The notes below the pieces were generated by a model. That model was not told the origin of the DNA and ran no database searches. It was given only the letters and a program-made list of their open reading frames with translations. From RGIG5579 sp045531235 (GTDB lineage Bacteria; Bacillota; Clostridia; Oscillospirales; SIG627), in NCBI GenBank assembly GCA_045531235.1, contig JAZSDQ010000053.1, forward strand, positions 1-35,700: 35,700 nt of DNA, in the 5' to 3' direction. The position numbers and the translations under genes are program-made. Shown here one piece after another: positions 1 through 8,679 of the stretch (positions within the stretch are counted from its first letter, which is position 1; each line of letters starts with the position of its first letter).

Positions 1-2582
1 CCAAGGAGCCCGGTTCTTTGGGCGAGCCTTTGTATCTGGACGTTGTTACCGCTCTTGCAACCAATGGTAAGAGTGATGTGAAGATCGTGGGCGGCCGTTA
101 CGGTCTCGGCTCCAAGGATACTCCTCCTCAGAGCATCTTCGCAGTCTATGAAAACCTTGATGCCGCTGAGCCCAAGAATGGCTTTACCATCGGCATCGTA
201 GACGACGTTACCGGCCTTTCTCTGGAAGAGAAGCCCGCTCCCGATACCGCTGCAGAGGGTACCATCTCCTGCAAGTTCTGGGGTCTGGGCGGCGACGGTA
301 CCGTTGGTGCAAACAAGAACTCCATCAAGATCATCGGTGACCACACCGACAAATACATTCAGGCATACTTCCAGTACGACTCCAAGAAGACCGGCGGTAT
401 CACCATTTCTCACCTCCGCTTCGGTGATCAGGTCATCAAGAGCCCCTACTACATCACCAAGGCAAACTTCGTTGCTTGCCACAACTCCTCTTACATTCTC
501 AAGGGCTACAAGATCGTTCAGGACGTAAAGCCCGGCGGTACCTTTATGCTGGACTGCAGCTGGGACGATGCAGCTCTGGAAGCAAACCTTCCTGCAGACG
601 TTAAGGCATACATCGCTAAGAACAACATTAAGTTCTACACCATCGACGCTACCAGCATCGCTACCAAACAGATCGGTAACCCCAAGGTTAAGAACACCGT
701 TCTTCAGTCTGCATTCTTCGCTCTTGCAAACATTCTTCCCAAGGATGAAGCGATCGAATACATGAAGAAGATGGCTTACAAGTCCTACATCAAGAAGGGC
801 GAAGCTATCGTTGAACTGAACTACAAGGCAATCGACGCAGGCGCAAACGCTATGGTCGAAGTTAAGGTTCCCGAAGCGTGGAAGAACATTGAAGCTTGTA
901 ACTGCAAGGCAAAAGCTACCGGCAAGAGAGAAGATCTTGTGAAATTCGTAAACGAGATCGTTGAACCTGTTTCTCTTATGAACGGCGACTCCCTCCCCGT
1001 ATCCCGCTTTGCTGATTGCGCTGACGGTACCTTCCCCCAGGGTGCTGCTGCTTACGAAAAGAGAGGCGTTGCAGTTAGCGTTCCCGTATGGCACGCTGAA
1101 AACTGTATCCAGTGTAACAACTGCTCCTTCGTATGTCCTCACGCAGCGATCCGTCCCTTCGCACTCACCGCAGAAGAAAAGGCTCAGGCTCCCGCAGAAA
1201 CCAAGTTCTGTGCAAAACCTGTTCTCAAGACCGATTACGCCTTCACCATGGCGATCTCTCCCCTTGACTGTATGGGTTGTACCCTTTGCGTAAAGGCTTG
1301 TCCCGTTACCGCAAAGGCAGAGAAAGACGGCGCTCCCGAAAAGAAGGCCATCGAAATGGTATCTCAGTCCAGCCAGCTGGATCAGCAGAAGCCCTTCGAC
1401 TGGTGCGTAGAGAACGTTACCGAAAAGGCAGAACTCTTCAATGCTAAGACCGTTAAGGGCAGCCAGTTCAAGCAGCCCCTGCTTGAGTTCTCCGGCTCCT
1501 GCGCAGGTTGTGCAGAAACCTCTTACGCAAGACTGATCACTCAGCTCTTCGGTGAGAGAATGTACATCTCCAATGCAACCGGTTGCTCCTCCATCTGGGG
1601 TGGCTCCGCTCCTGCAACTCCTTACACCGTAAACAACGCTACCGGCCGCGGACCCGCTTGGGCAAACTCCCTCTTTGAGGATAACGCAGAGCACGGTCTG
1701 GGTATTCACCTCGGTCAGAAGACTATTCGTGAAAAGCTCATCGGCTACGTAGAAAAGCTTCTGGAAACCGTTTCCGAAGACAAGAAGCCCATCGTTCAGA
1801 AGTATCTCGATACCAAGGACAACGGCGCTGAAAACGAAAAGGCTACCAAGGATCTCGTAGCTATGCTCGAAGCTTGCGATTGCAAGAACGAGTGGAAAGA
1901 AAAGATCCTTGCTGAAAAGGATTACCTCTCCAAGAAGTCCATCTGGATCTTCGGTGGTGACGGCTGGGCATACGATATCGGCTTCGGCGGTCTGGACCAC
2001 GTTCTTGCCAGCGGCGAAGACGTAAACGTTATGGTATTCGATACCGAAGTTTACTCCAACACCGGTGGACAGGCTTCCAAGGCTTCCAACATCGGTCAGG
2101 TTGCTCAGTTCGCTGCAGCAGGTAAGGCCATCGGCAAGAAGAACCTTGCTGAGATCGCAATGAGCTACGGCTACGTTTACGTTGCTCAGGTTGCTATGGG
2201 CGCTGATATGAACCAGCTCCTCAAGGCTCTCACCGAGGCTGAAGCTTACAACGGTCCTTCCCTTATCATCGGCTACGCTCCTTGCGAAATGCACGGTATT
2301 AAGGGCACCATGGCGAACTGCCAGGTTGAAATGAAGAAGGCTGTTGAAGCAGGCTACTGGCAGATGTTCCGCTACAATCCTGCAGCGGAGAAGAAGCTCA
2401 TCGTAGATTCCAAGGCTCCCACCGGCTCTTATCAGGACTTCATCAAGGGCGAGACTCGTTACACCAGACTTGCTCAGACCGATCCCGAAAGAGCAAATGC
2501 CCTCTTCGAGAAGGCAGAACTTGCTGCGAAGGAAAAATACGAAAAGCTCACCAAGCTGGAGAAGCTTTACGGCGAAGAGTAA
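1..2582 (+). CDS. nifJ: Pyruvate:ferredoxin (flavodoxin) oxidoreductase, C-terminal part; 5' end outside window
   Basis: Oxidises pyruvate and CoA to acetyl-CoA and CO2 in the cytoplasm, reducing ferredoxin; the central pyruvate step of anaerobic fermenters. The frame is open from the first base (Lys-Glu-Pro-Gly-Ser-Leu-Gly-Glu-Pro, typical of the mid-protein), so the gene begins upstream and the N-terminal pyruvate-binding domain is missing here; about 859 of roughly 1170 usual residues are present. Visible in order: end of domain III, the EKR-type insert, two 4Fe-4S sites (CIQCNNCSFVCP near nt 1104-1136 and CMGCTLCVKACP near 1269-1304), then the thiamine-diphosphate domain with CAGCAETSY, NATGCSS, GGDGWAYDIG and DTEVYSNTGGQ, and the late Cys in APCEMHGI. 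Codon use is strongly biased, as expected of a highly expressed gene. A terminator follows directly. Reduced ferredoxin could feed Rnf, whose C and D subunits lie further along. Confidence 0.97.
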   Translation, partial: KEPGSLGEPLYLDVVTALATNGKSDVKIVGGRYGLGSKDTPPQSIFAVYENLDAAEPKNGFTIGIVDDVTGLSLEEKPAPDTAAEGTISCKFWGLGGDGTVGANKNSIKIIGDHTDKYIQAYFQYDSKKTGGITISHLRFGDQVIKSPYYITKANFVACHNSSYILKGYKIVQDVKPGGTFMLDCSWDDAALEANLPADVKAYIAKNNIKFYTIDATSIATKQIGNPKVKNTVLQSAFFALANILPKDEAIEYMKKMAYKSYIKKGEAIVELNYKAIDAGANAMVEVKVPEAWKNIEACNCKAKATGKREDLVKFVNEIVEPVSLMNGDSLPVSRFADCADGTFPQGAAAYEKRGVAVSVPVWHAENCIQCNNCSFVCPHAAIRPFALTAEEKAQAPAETKFCAKPVLKTDYAFTMAISPLDCMGCTLCVKACPVTAKAEKDGAPEKKAIEMVSQSSQLDQQKPFDWCVENVTEKAELFNAKTVKGSQFKQPLLEFSGSCAGCAETSYARLITQLFGERMYISNATGCSSIWGGSAPATPYTVNNATGRGPAWANSLFEDNAEHGLGIHLGQKTIREKLIGYVEKLLETVSEDKKPIVQKYLDTKDNGAENEKATKDLVAMLEACDCKNEWKEKILAEKDYLSKKSIWIFGGDGWAYDIGFGGLDHVLASGEDVNVMVFDTEVYSNTGGQASKASNIGQVAQFAAAGKAIGKKNLAEIAMSYGYVYVAQVAMGADMNQLLKALTEAEAYNGPSLIIGYAPCEMHGIKGTMANCQVEMKKAVEAGYWQMFRYNPAAEKKLIVDSKAPTGSYQDFIKGETRYTRLAQTDPERANALFEKAELAAKEKYEKLTKLEKLYGEE

Positions 2583-2595
2583 TTTCCAAAAACCA

Positions 2596-2630
2596 AAAAG
2601 AGGTACGGATTTTCCGTACCTCTTTTCTTT
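2596..2630 (+). terminator. Rho-independent terminator of the PFOR gene
   Basis: Ten-base-pair stem GAGGTACGGA (2600-2609) with TCCGTACCTC (2613-2622), followed by TTTTCTTT. It ends the PFOR transcript just before the queT promoter. Confidence 0.92.
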
Positions 2631-2639
2631 TGCCGACGG

Positions 2640-2668
2640 TTGCAATTTTTACTCCCTTGTGCTACAAT
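2640..2668 (+). promoter_or_regulatory. Sigma-A-type promoter of queT
   Basis: The -35 box TTGCAA (2640-2645) and -10 box TACAAT (2663-2668) are 17 bases apart. The predicted start near 2675 coincides with the first base of the riboswitch, which supports both calls. Confidence 0.8.
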
Positions 2669-2675
2669 ACCAACT

Positions 2676-2716
2676 AGTGAGTTCGAAACCATCCTCACTT
2701 AAAACAAAACTAGGAG
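2676..2716 (+). promoter_or_regulatory. PreQ1-I riboswitch overlapping the queT ribosome site
   Basis: Stem AGTGAG (2676-2681) with CTCACT (2694-2699) encloses the loop TTCGAAACCATC. An A-rich tail AAAACAAAACTAGGAG (2701-2716) follows. This is the small H-type pseudoknot layout of the preQ1-I class. The tail carries the AGGAG ribosome site of queT (2712-2716), so ligand binding would hide it and stop translation. The family is known to sense the queuosine precursor preQ1, and the gene controlled is a queuosine precursor transporter, which fits. Class call rests on pattern recognition, not on a covariance model. Confidence 0.85.
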
Positions 2717-2722
2717 AAAAAT

Positions 2723-3211
2723 ATGAAGCGCAGATCCCTTTTACACTTTACCACCGCGGCAATGATCGCCGCGCTCTACGTTGTATTCACTCTCATTTCC
2801 ACGGCAATGGGACTGTCCTCAGGCGTCATTCAATTGCGCTTTTCCGAGGCGTTTACCATTCTCCCCATCTTCTTTCCCTCGGCGGTGTGGGGATTGTTTG
2901 GCGGCTGTATCCTTGCCAACCTCTTAAGCGGCGCCGCCCTGTGGGATATCGTCATCGGTTCTCTGGCAACGCTGTTTGGTGCCATCAGCACTTATTATTT
3001 AAGGAAAAAACCTCTTCTCGCTTTCCTTCCTCCCGTATTTTTTAATACGGTAATGATTCCACCCCTGCTTTATTTTGTCTACGGTTTTCGGGAAAGCGGC
3101 CTCTTCTTTATTTTCTTCACCGTATTTTTGGGAGAAGCCATTTCCGTTTGGCTGTTCGGCTCCATTCTTTACCGCGCCGTGTACACAAGATTTCAAAAGA
3201 AAACGAGGTAA
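2723..3211 (+). CDS. queT: QueT family queuosine precursor transporter (ECF S component)
   Basis: A 162-residue, very hydrophobic membrane protein with about five to six membrane segments, the normal size for QueT. It starts MKRRSLLHFTTAAMIAALYV and has the family's early segment with GxIQLRxSEAFTILP and then GxxGGCILANLL. QueT proteins are substrate-binding S components of ECF transporters that import queuosine precursors such as preQ1; energy would come from an ECF module not in this window. The preQ1-type riboswitch directly upstream contains the ribosome site, strongly supporting the substrate. The next gene begins 2 bases after the stop, so the pair is probably co-transcribed. Confidence 0.93.
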   Translation: MKRRSLLHFTTAAMIAALYVVFTLISTAMGLSSGVIQLRFSEAFTILPIFFPSAVWGLFGGCILANLLSGAALWDIVIGSLATLFGAISTYYLRKKPLLAFLPPVFFNTVMIPPLLYFVYGFRESGLFFIFFTVFLGEAISVWLFGSILYRAVYTRFQKKTR

Positions 3212-3213
3212 TT

Positions 3214-3831
3214 ATGCCTGCTACTATGATGCACCTTGCCGCAGGGTACGATCTGATCCCCAACGCAAGTGACGCTTTCCTCCTGGGCTGTATTCTGCCC
3301 GACTGTGTGGATCACGACCGCACCACCAAGGATCATCTCCATTTCCGCGACGTCCTTCCCCAGATCCGTCTGCAAAGTATGATCACATACGCCAAAGAAA
3401 ATTTAGACCTTTCCCGTGATTTTGATTTTGGCGTTCTGTTTCACTTTTATCTGGATTATCTCTGGGATAACGGCCCCCAGAAAGCCCACCGCAGAGCCTT
3501 TGAAGGGGACGAATGGTTTCCCAAGTATCGGGAAGAGCTTTCCCGCGGCGGCTCCAGCCTTGCAGGGCGGCTGCCTTGGACAGGAGAGGTGCTTTTACGC
3601 CTTACCGATCCCGATCCCGCGCTTTACAAAAGCCCCCTCCCCTTGCCGGAAAAAGATATTCGTGAATTTCTTGATTTCAACTGTCATTGGCATACCGAGG
3701 TAAGACTCCCCCCCTCGGAGCATTTCACCGATGAACTGGTGGACTCCTTCCTCCGCAGAGCAAGAAGAGCATTTCGCGCATTTTTGCAGGACTTTTTTCC
3801 TATGTACGCTGAAAGGGCTGTCAATTTCTGA
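3214..3831 (+). CDS. Zinc-dependent phospholipase C-like (S1/P1/PLC fold) family protein
   Basis: 205 residues from the ATG at 3214, chosen because AACGAGG lies just upstream and queT ends 2 bases before; a longer reading frame would run back inside queT. The protein starts MPATMMHLAAGYDLIP and has an early metal-ligand-like set (His7, an ILPDCVDHD stretch, then DHLHFRD) and a central HFYLDYLWD helix. This His/Asp layout resembles the small cytosolic zinc-dependent phospholipase C-like family of Firmicutes, which lacks a signal peptide. The substrate is not known; many members are annotated only as hypothetical. It sits between queT and ddl in the same direction, which looks like shared transcription rather than shared pathway. 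Confidence 0.6.
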   Translation: MPATMMHLAAGYDLIPNASDAFLLGCILPDCVDHDRTTKDHLHFRDVLPQIRLQSMITYAKENLDLSRDFDFGVLFHFYLDYLWDNGPQKAHRRAFEGDEWFPKYREELSRGGSSLAGRLPWTGEVLLRLTDPDPALYKSPLPLPEKDIREFLDFNCHWHTEVRLPPSEHFTDELVDSFLRRARRAFRAFLQDFFPMYAERAVNF

Positions 3832-3872
3832 ATTCCATCATAGAATAAGAAAAAAACCGAAAGGTCTTCAAT

Positions 3873-4805
3873 ATGAAAAAAACAAAAGTTTTGGTTCTTA
3901 TGGGCGGCAAAAGCTCGGAACGGGAAGTTTCCCTTTCCAGTGGTAAAAGCGTAGCCATAGCGCTAGGAGAGGCCGGTTTTGACGTTGCAGAGCTGGATCT
4001 GAGCAGCAACAATATTTCCGAAATCGCCCGTATTCAGCCCGATGTTGCCTTTATCGCTCTCCACGGCAAAGGAGGAGAGGACGGCGCCATTCAAGGCGTT
4101 TTGGAATGGCTCGGCATTCCCTATACAGGCCCCGGGCTTGCGGCGAGCGCCGTATGCATGGATAAGATCCTCACAAAAAAGCTTCTTAGCTTAAGCGGCG
4201 TTGCTACACCCCGCTTTCTCGAACTCGGGCATTTAAGCGAAAACGAAGTGGCCGAAGCGGCAGAGCGCGCTATGGATACCCTGGGGCTTCCCGTTGTATT
4301 CAAAGCAAGCCGTCAAGGCAGCAGCATCGGCATTGCCATTGTGCGTCGCAGAGAAGAAGCAGAGGAATGTCTGCGAAGCCTTCTTTCCATCGGTGATCCT
4401 ATTTTGGCAGAAGAATTTCTCTCGGGCAAGGAGCTTTCCGTTCCCGTTCTGGGAAACGAAGATCCCAAGATCCTGCCGATTATTGAAATCACTTCCGACG
4501 GCGCTTTTTATGACTACGATTCCAAATACACCCCGGGCAAGAGCCGTCATATCATTCCTGCGGAAATTCTTCCTGAACAAGAAGAAAAAGCCCGTGAGCT
4601 TGCAAAAAAAGCCTATCTTGCCACCGGCTGCCGCGGTTATTCCCGTGTAGATCTCCTTTTGGATAAAAACGGTGAACCTCAGGTCTTGGAAGTAAATACC
4701 GCCCCCGGTATGACCGATACCTCTCTCTTTCCCGATGCGGCCCGTGCCGCAGGGATCAGTTTCCCTCAGCTAGTTACAAAAGTCGTTGAACTTGCATTAA
4801 AATAA
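3873..4805 (+). CDS. ddl: D-alanine--D-alanine ligase
   Basis: Joins two D-alanines with ATP in the cytoplasm to make the dipeptide end of the peptidoglycan stem. The 310-residue length is normal. N-terminal substrate domain begins KVLVLMGGKSSEREVSLSSG; the ALHGKGGEDGAIQG and GIPYTGPG blocks follow; the ATP-grasp domain has VFKASRQGSSIGI, and the end has VLEVNTAPGMTDTSL with the metal-binding Glu and Asn. The omega-loop reads FYDYDSKYT with Tyr at the position that is Phe in D-Ala-D-Lac ligases, so a normal vancomycin-sensitive D-Ala-D-Ala product is expected. The start is supported by GAAAGG upstream. It lies 41 bases after the PLC-like gene with no terminator between. Confidence 0.95.
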   Translation: MKKTKVLVLMGGKSSEREVSLSSGKSVAIALGEAGFDVAELDLSSNNISEIARIQPDVAFIALHGKGGEDGAIQGVLEWLGIPYTGPGLAASAVCMDKILTKKLLSLSGVATPRFLELGHLSENEVAEAAERAMDTLGLPVVFKASRQGSSIGIAIVRRREEAEECLRSLLSIGDPILAEEFLSGKELSVPVLGNEDPKILPIIEITSDGAFYDYDSKYTPGKSRHIIPAEILPEQEEKARELAKKAYLATGCRGYSRVDLLLDKNGEPQVLEVNTAPGMTDTSLFPDAARAAGISFPQLVTKVVELALK

Positions 4806-4808
4806 AAG

Positions 4809-4834
4809 AAAAAGCGGTCTTTGACCGCTTTTTT
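4809..4834 (+). terminator. Rho-independent terminator of ddl
   Basis: AAAAAGCGGTC (4809-4819) pairs with GACCGCTTTTTT (4823-4834) around a TTT loop, just after the ddl stop. Confidence 0.92.
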
Positions 4835-4843
4835 ATAAAAGAC

Positions 4844-4873
4844 AAAAAAGCCTTTCCTGATGGAAAGGCTTTT
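4844..4873 (-). terminator. Rho-independent terminator of the DUF6273-like gene
   Basis: Read on the minus strand: AGCCTTTCC, loop ATCA, GGAAAGGCT, then six T. It lies just after the stop at 4885 and is convergent with the ddl terminator. Confidence 0.88.
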
Positions 4874-4884
4874 CTATTTGATTC

Positions 4885-6009
4885 TTATTTTGCTTCGCCG
4901 AGGTTTACGTTGATGCAAACACGGGTACCGATGGTCTTATCGGTAGCGGAAAGGTTGTTTACATAAGCACCGTTGGTGAAACCGCCGATGCCATCAGCAG
5001 ATGCATTTCTTACATAGTAGGAAACGATCTTGGGTGCCTGTTCTTCTTCGCCTACTGCGCCTTCTTCAAGATCTTCGCCTTCTTCTCCTTCAGCGGAGCC
5101 GCCTGCAGTAGAATTATCAACAAGAGAGCCTTCTGCAGCAATGGTAGAAGTAGCGTTCAGATACTGAGCAAGGTCGCCGGTCAGGTACTGCTCAAGCTCT
5201 TCCTTGGAAGGAGCAAATGCCTTAGCATTTACACTGTCATCACCGGTCTTAACACCGATCTTAAATACCATCGCGTCAAGAGCTGCATCGCTCATGGTAA
5301 GTTCGCTATAGAAAGTGCTGCACCACTCGTTAAGGTTGGACTCGGAATACTTGGTGTTGGAGCCGCTGCGGTTCCATCCGCCGGGAGTACCAACGATATC
5401 CTTGGTAACAAGGAGAGCTACTTTACGTCCGCCGGTTTCGGAAATGTCCATAACGACCCATTCCAGAGCTTCCTGGCCGTTTTCAGCGGTAGCGTCGGTT
5501 TCATACTTACCGAAGGTTGCGATCTGACCCTCTTTGCAGAGCTTCAGGTGGGGGCAGTTTTCATCAAGACGAGCTTTTGCTTCTTCCATTTCAATGGTAT
5601 CGGCAATCTCTGCTGCCTGATAGATGTTTCCTTCGGGATACAGAACTTCGCTTACGTAAGCGAAATCGATGCAGTCTTTATCCGCTGCGTTGAGGAAGAA
5701 CGCGAACTTGGACTTTTCGTAAGCGTCTTCATATTTTTTCTTCTTGTATGCTTCCACTGCCTGATTACCGGAGAGGAATGCAAACAAAGCTGCGCCGCCT
5801 GCTGCAAGAACGAGAACCAGTGCAATTACGATGACCGCAACTGCGCCACCCTTCTTCTTTGCTTTAGGAGCCTTTTCCTTCTTTTCTTTCTTTTCTTTCT
5901 TTTCTTCTGCAGGAGCAGCCTCTTCTGCCTTTGCTTCTTCAGCAGGAGCTGCGGTTTCTTCTTTTGCTTCTTCGGCTTCAGGGATTACCTTTTCTTCCAA
6001 ATCTGCCAT
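4885..6009 (-). CDS. Membrane-anchored protein with Lys/Glu/Ala-rich N-terminus and DUF6273-like outer domain
   Basis: 374 residues of unknown function. Residues 1-53 are a charged, low-complexity cytoplasmic part (runs of KEKKEK and AEEAKAEE). One membrane span is at about 55-79, so the rest should face outwards. The outer part starts with a short helical region holding a tetratricopeptide-like stretch (EAYKKKKYEDAYEKSKFAF). It continues as a DUF6273-like domain: EWVVMDI, then ALLVTKDIV, NLNEWCSTFY, FAPSKEELEQYL, and a late YYVRNASADGIGGFTNGAYV. An acidic linker interrupts the domain. DUF6273 occurs widely in surface proteins of gut Firmicutes without a known activity. The start has an ideal AAAGGAGG upstream and its own promoter, and a terminator follows, so it is transcribed alone. 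Clean codon bias suggests good expression. Confidence 0.85.
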   Translation of the reverse strand: MADLEEKVIPEAEEAKEETAAPAEEAKAEEAAPAEEKKEKKEKKEKAPKAKKKGGAVAVIVIALVLVLAAGGAALFAFLSGNQAVEAYKKKKYEDAYEKSKFAFFLNAADKDCIDFAYVSEVLYPEGNIYQAAEIADTIEMEEAKARLDENCPHLKLCKEGQIATFGKYETDATAENGQEALEWVVMDISETGGRKVALLVTKDIVGTPGGWNRSGSNTKYSESNLNEWCSTFYSELTMSDAALDAMVFKIGVKTGDDSVNAKAFAPSKEELEQYLTGDLAQYLNATSTIAAEGSLVDNSTAGGSAEGEEGEDLEEGAVGEEEQAPKIVSYYVRNASADGIGGFTNGAYVNNLSATDKTIGTRVCINVNLGEAK

Positions 6010-6048
6010 AGGAACCTCCTTTTATAGTTCACAAGGTTTATTAAAAAC

Positions 6049-6077
6049 ATTATAAACGAAAACCGCTGTTTTTGCAA
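6049..6077 (-). promoter_or_regulatory. Promoter of the DUF6273-like gene
   Basis: On the minus strand TTGCAA (6072-6077), 17 bases, TATAAT (6049-6054). The AAAGGAGG ribosome site and ATG at 6009 follow. Confidence 0.82.
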
Positions 6078-6171
6078 CACTTTCTTTACCCAAAATTCCT
6101 CTTGATTTTTGTTTCTTTTTACCAAAAACAAGGCTTTCTTTCTTCACTTCAGTGTTTTTTTTACAGCAAAA

Positions 6172-7224
6172 TCATTCTTTTGTTTCTTTATTATATGCAT
6201 GCTTTGCCTTCACGAAAAGTCGGGGCAATATGCGGGATGCCAAGCGAACGCCCCACGCGGCAAAAAGATTGAGCCACGAAATGTTCGTATGTGCCAAAAA
6301 AGCCAGGACCCGAAAGGAAAATCCACAGTCAGCGGGATATGCGCTTATGGAAGGCAAGGCTTTTTGAGAAAGGGCTTTTTTTACGTAGCAAAGCTTTTTT
6401 CCGAGAGAAAGAGTGCAGTTTTCCGCAAACAAAGTGACAAAGGAAGAAAGCAGGCTCTTGACATACATATACGTGTATATTTTCTCCCCTTCTTCGCTGA
6501 TGCCGCCTTTCATTTCCCCAAGGCCGCGAACGGCGGTATCTATTTCCAAACAGATCTTCGCTTTATCCGCAAGGAATCGGGAGATCAGGCTGCCTGCCCG
6601 CTGAATATATCGGCAAAGGGGGAGTTTTGATACTGCAACGCACTCCGCCTTCTCCAAGGCTTCAAACAAGAAGAGTCTGTCTTCCCCCCATTTGCAGTGA
6701 GGAAAGCGAATGTTGTTTTCTTTTAAAAGGCGGGCGGAAAACACCTTCGCCCACACCTGGTTGATCATATTCAAGCGATAAAGCAAGGGCAAGTTTTCTC
6801 GCCAAAGCTCTGCCGAGGAAAGAAGACCGTCTTCTGCACAATATACGGTCCCCTTGCCGTTTTGTTCCAGCACGTAGCCAAAAATCGTCAGATCCTTGCC
6901 CTCAGATACAGACAAAGCGCGGGCAAGGGCTCCTTGGCAAAAAGCATCGTCACTGTCAAGAAAAACGATATATTCTCCCTTTGCCTCATCAATACCGCGG
7001 TTTCTCGCGGTGGCAGGGCCGCTGTTTTCCTGAGTGATCAAACGAAGGCAGGAGATTTCCTCTCCAAGGCGAAGAACGGTAGCTGCCGTTTGATCTTTAG
7101 ACCCGTCATCCACCACAAGGATCTCTTGGGAAAGGTCGGGATCCAAAGCGGAACGGACCGCCTTTTCAATCTCATTTTCTCCGTTATATACGGGAATAAC
7201 AACGCTTACAAGAGGCTTCATCAT
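6172..7224 (-). CDS. Family 2 glycosyltransferase
   Basis: 350 residues, GT-A fold. It starts MMKPLVSVVIPVYNGENEIEKAV. The nucleotide-sugar block VVDDGSKD is followed by ENSGPATARNRGI and the metal-binding DSDDA, all standard for GT2. The C-terminal 130 residues are more divergent and end in a basic tail (KAKHAYNKETKE) with hydrophobic stretches, suggesting loose membrane contact. GT2 enzymes transfer a sugar from an activated donor to a cell-envelope acceptor; donor and acceptor cannot be read here. Its first ATG overlaps the stop of the upstream gene (ATGA), so it is translationally coupled to the exported protein encoded there. No clear terminator was seen after it. Confidence 0.88.
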   Translation of the reverse strand: MMKPLVSVVIPVYNGENEIEKAVRSALDPDLSQEILVVDDGSKDQTAATVLRLGEEISCLRLITQENSGPATARNRGIDEAKGEYIVFLDSDDAFCQGALARALSVSEGKDLTIFGYVLEQNGKGTVYCAEDGLLSSAELWRENLPLLYRLNMINQVWAKVFSARLLKENNIRFPHCKWGEDRLFLFEALEKAECVAVSKLPLCRYIQRAGSLISRFLADKAKICLEIDTAVRGLGEMKGGISEEGEKIYTYMYVKSLLSSFVTLFAENCTLSLGKKLCYVKKALSQKALPSISAYPADCGFSFRVLAFLAHTNISWLNLFAAWGVRLASRILPRLFVKAKHAYNKETKE

Positions 7225-8654
7225 TTCACCACCTCGTGATATTTTGCGCCAAAGCTTTCTTTCAGCGCCGCTTTTTCTTCTCCCTGAGGGAACAGCGCTG
7301 CCGCGCCTTCGGGCAGAACGATCCCATCTGCCGTGGGAACCAGGCTTACGGCATACCGTTTGCCGCCGAGAAGATCTTTGCGATCCAGCTCCATGCGGAT
7401 CAGATCAAATTTGCACCGTTTTCCAAATTTATATTCAGAAAGAGTACCGCCGAAGGTCACTTCCCTCTCATCAAGAACCACCCGCAACCCCAGATCTTTT
7501 TTTGATTTTCCCCAAGAATAACGAATTTTACCTGCAGTTTCATTTTTTCCTTCCAGAAGAACATTCTTTTCATCGGCAATATTCCAATTCCATTCCCGCA
7601 CGAATGCGTGAGCGGAATTTTCCGTTATATGAGCAGAAAGCTTTGCGGAAAACAGAGCCGTTTCCCCATTCAATACGGAAAATTCAGCCCGTCTTTCCTC
7701 TGCTTCGGAACCTTTTTCACCGAAAAATACATCTCCCGCTACCGTCACGTCGCCGCTTTTCAAAGAGGCGTTCATTTGGATCACACGGTTTTTATACACA
7801 GAAAATATAAATTTTGCTTGGCTTTGGGGGGAAAGAAACACTTCGTTGAACCTTTGATGCATTTCTCCCTCTCCCCGAAGGAATGCGCGAATGGCTTCTT
7901 CTTTTGCAGCGCTCAGCCCTTTTTCTTCCACTGCAAAAATCGCACGGTAAAGAGCAACTACCGAATTCTGAAGATCTTCTTTTTTTGCTTCTGCGGAAAA
8001 CAAGGTCCACATTTTCTTCAGATCTTCCGAATCCAGCGTATAAATGATATTTTTTACTTTGATTTCTTTTTCGGAAACCGTAATCTTTGCGCTTTCTCTT
8101 TTGCAAGAGGGCTCGGCAATGCCCCACAAGGCTTCTGCTACGGTACCAATCCGATCCTCAAGAGCAAGAAGATCGGGATCACCCAGGGAAAGATACATAC
8201 CGAGGATCCATTTTACCTCCTCGGAAAGCACATTACTTTCCAGATATGCGCTTTCAAAAAAGTCTTGCACAGCGCCGCCGCGTTCTCCCACACGGACAGC
8301 GTCCAGAAGCTCAGCGGATAAAAGAGCAAGCTTCTCTCCTTTGGAAGTGAGCGAGGCATTGTAGTTTTCTCCGCCAAAGCTGAGCCTTGCTTCTTCCGGC
8401 AAGCGCGCCGTATAAGAAAAGCTCTCTTGCTCCGAGGATACGTCCACACTTCCTTGCAATAAGCTATCCTTTAAAAATATTAAGGTTTTTTCATCTTCGG
8501 AAAACTCCTCTGCAGTGTTTTCCCAAGCCTGACGAAGTTCTCTTTGGGGGTCCTGAGCACCAAAGAAAGAGATGACCGTCACAAAACAAAGAATTACGGC
8601 AAGAACAGGGAAAATTCCACCATGCCCGGCCCCTCTTTGATTTTCTACTGCCAT
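7221..8654 (-). CDS. Single-span exported protein of unknown function
   Basis: 477 residues from the ATG at 8654, chosen for AAGGAG eight bases upstream; an in-frame upstream start would run into the preceding gene. The first 12 residues are cytoplasmic, about 13-31 form one membrane span, and there is no lipobox or cleavage-site signature, so the protein is probably anchored with its bulk outside. I recognise no family. The outer part is a helix-rich half (about 35-240) followed by a strand-rich half (about 250-477) with alternating polar and hydrophobic residues. It begins 25 bases after the lipoprotein gene and overlaps the glycosyltransferase start, so the three are likely made together. 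Its composition resembles that of the neighbouring lipoprotein, and the two may be partners. Confidence 0.8.
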   Translation of the reverse strand: MAVENQRGAGHGGIFPVLAVILCFVTVISFFGAQDPQRELRQAWENTAEEFSEDEKTLIFLKDSLLQGSVDVSSEQESFSYTARLPEEARLSFGGENYNASLTSKGEKLALLSAELLDAVRVGERGGAVQDFFESAYLESNVLSEEVKWILGMYLSLGDPDLLALEDRIGTVAEALWGIAEPSCKRESAKITVSEKEIKVKNIIYTLDSEDLKKMWTLFSAEAKKEDLQNSVVALYRAIFAVEEKGLSAAKEEAIRAFLRGEGEMHQRFNEVFLSPQSQAKFIFSVYKNRVIQMNASLKSGDVTVAGDVFFGEKGSEAEERRAEFSVLNGETALFSAKLSAHITENSAHAFVREWNWNIADEKNVLLEGKNETAGKIRYSWGKSKKDLGLRVVLDEREVTFGGTLSEYKFGKRCKFDLIRMELDRKDLLGGKRYAVSLVPTADGIVLPEGAAALFPQGEEKAALKESFGAKYHEVVK

Positions 8655-8679
8655 ACTGACTTCTCCTTTTTTTGTTTTT

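Noticed and set aside
4133..4805. Ddl as a vancomycin-resistance D-Ala-D-Lac ligase
   Set aside because: The omega-loop keeps Tyr (YDYDSKY), the D-Ala-D-Ala type, and no van genes are nearby.
6078..6171. Terminator after the glycosyltransferase
   Set aside because: Only weak A/T-rich pairings (TTGTTTTTG with CAAAAATCAA) were seen; not reported as a feature.
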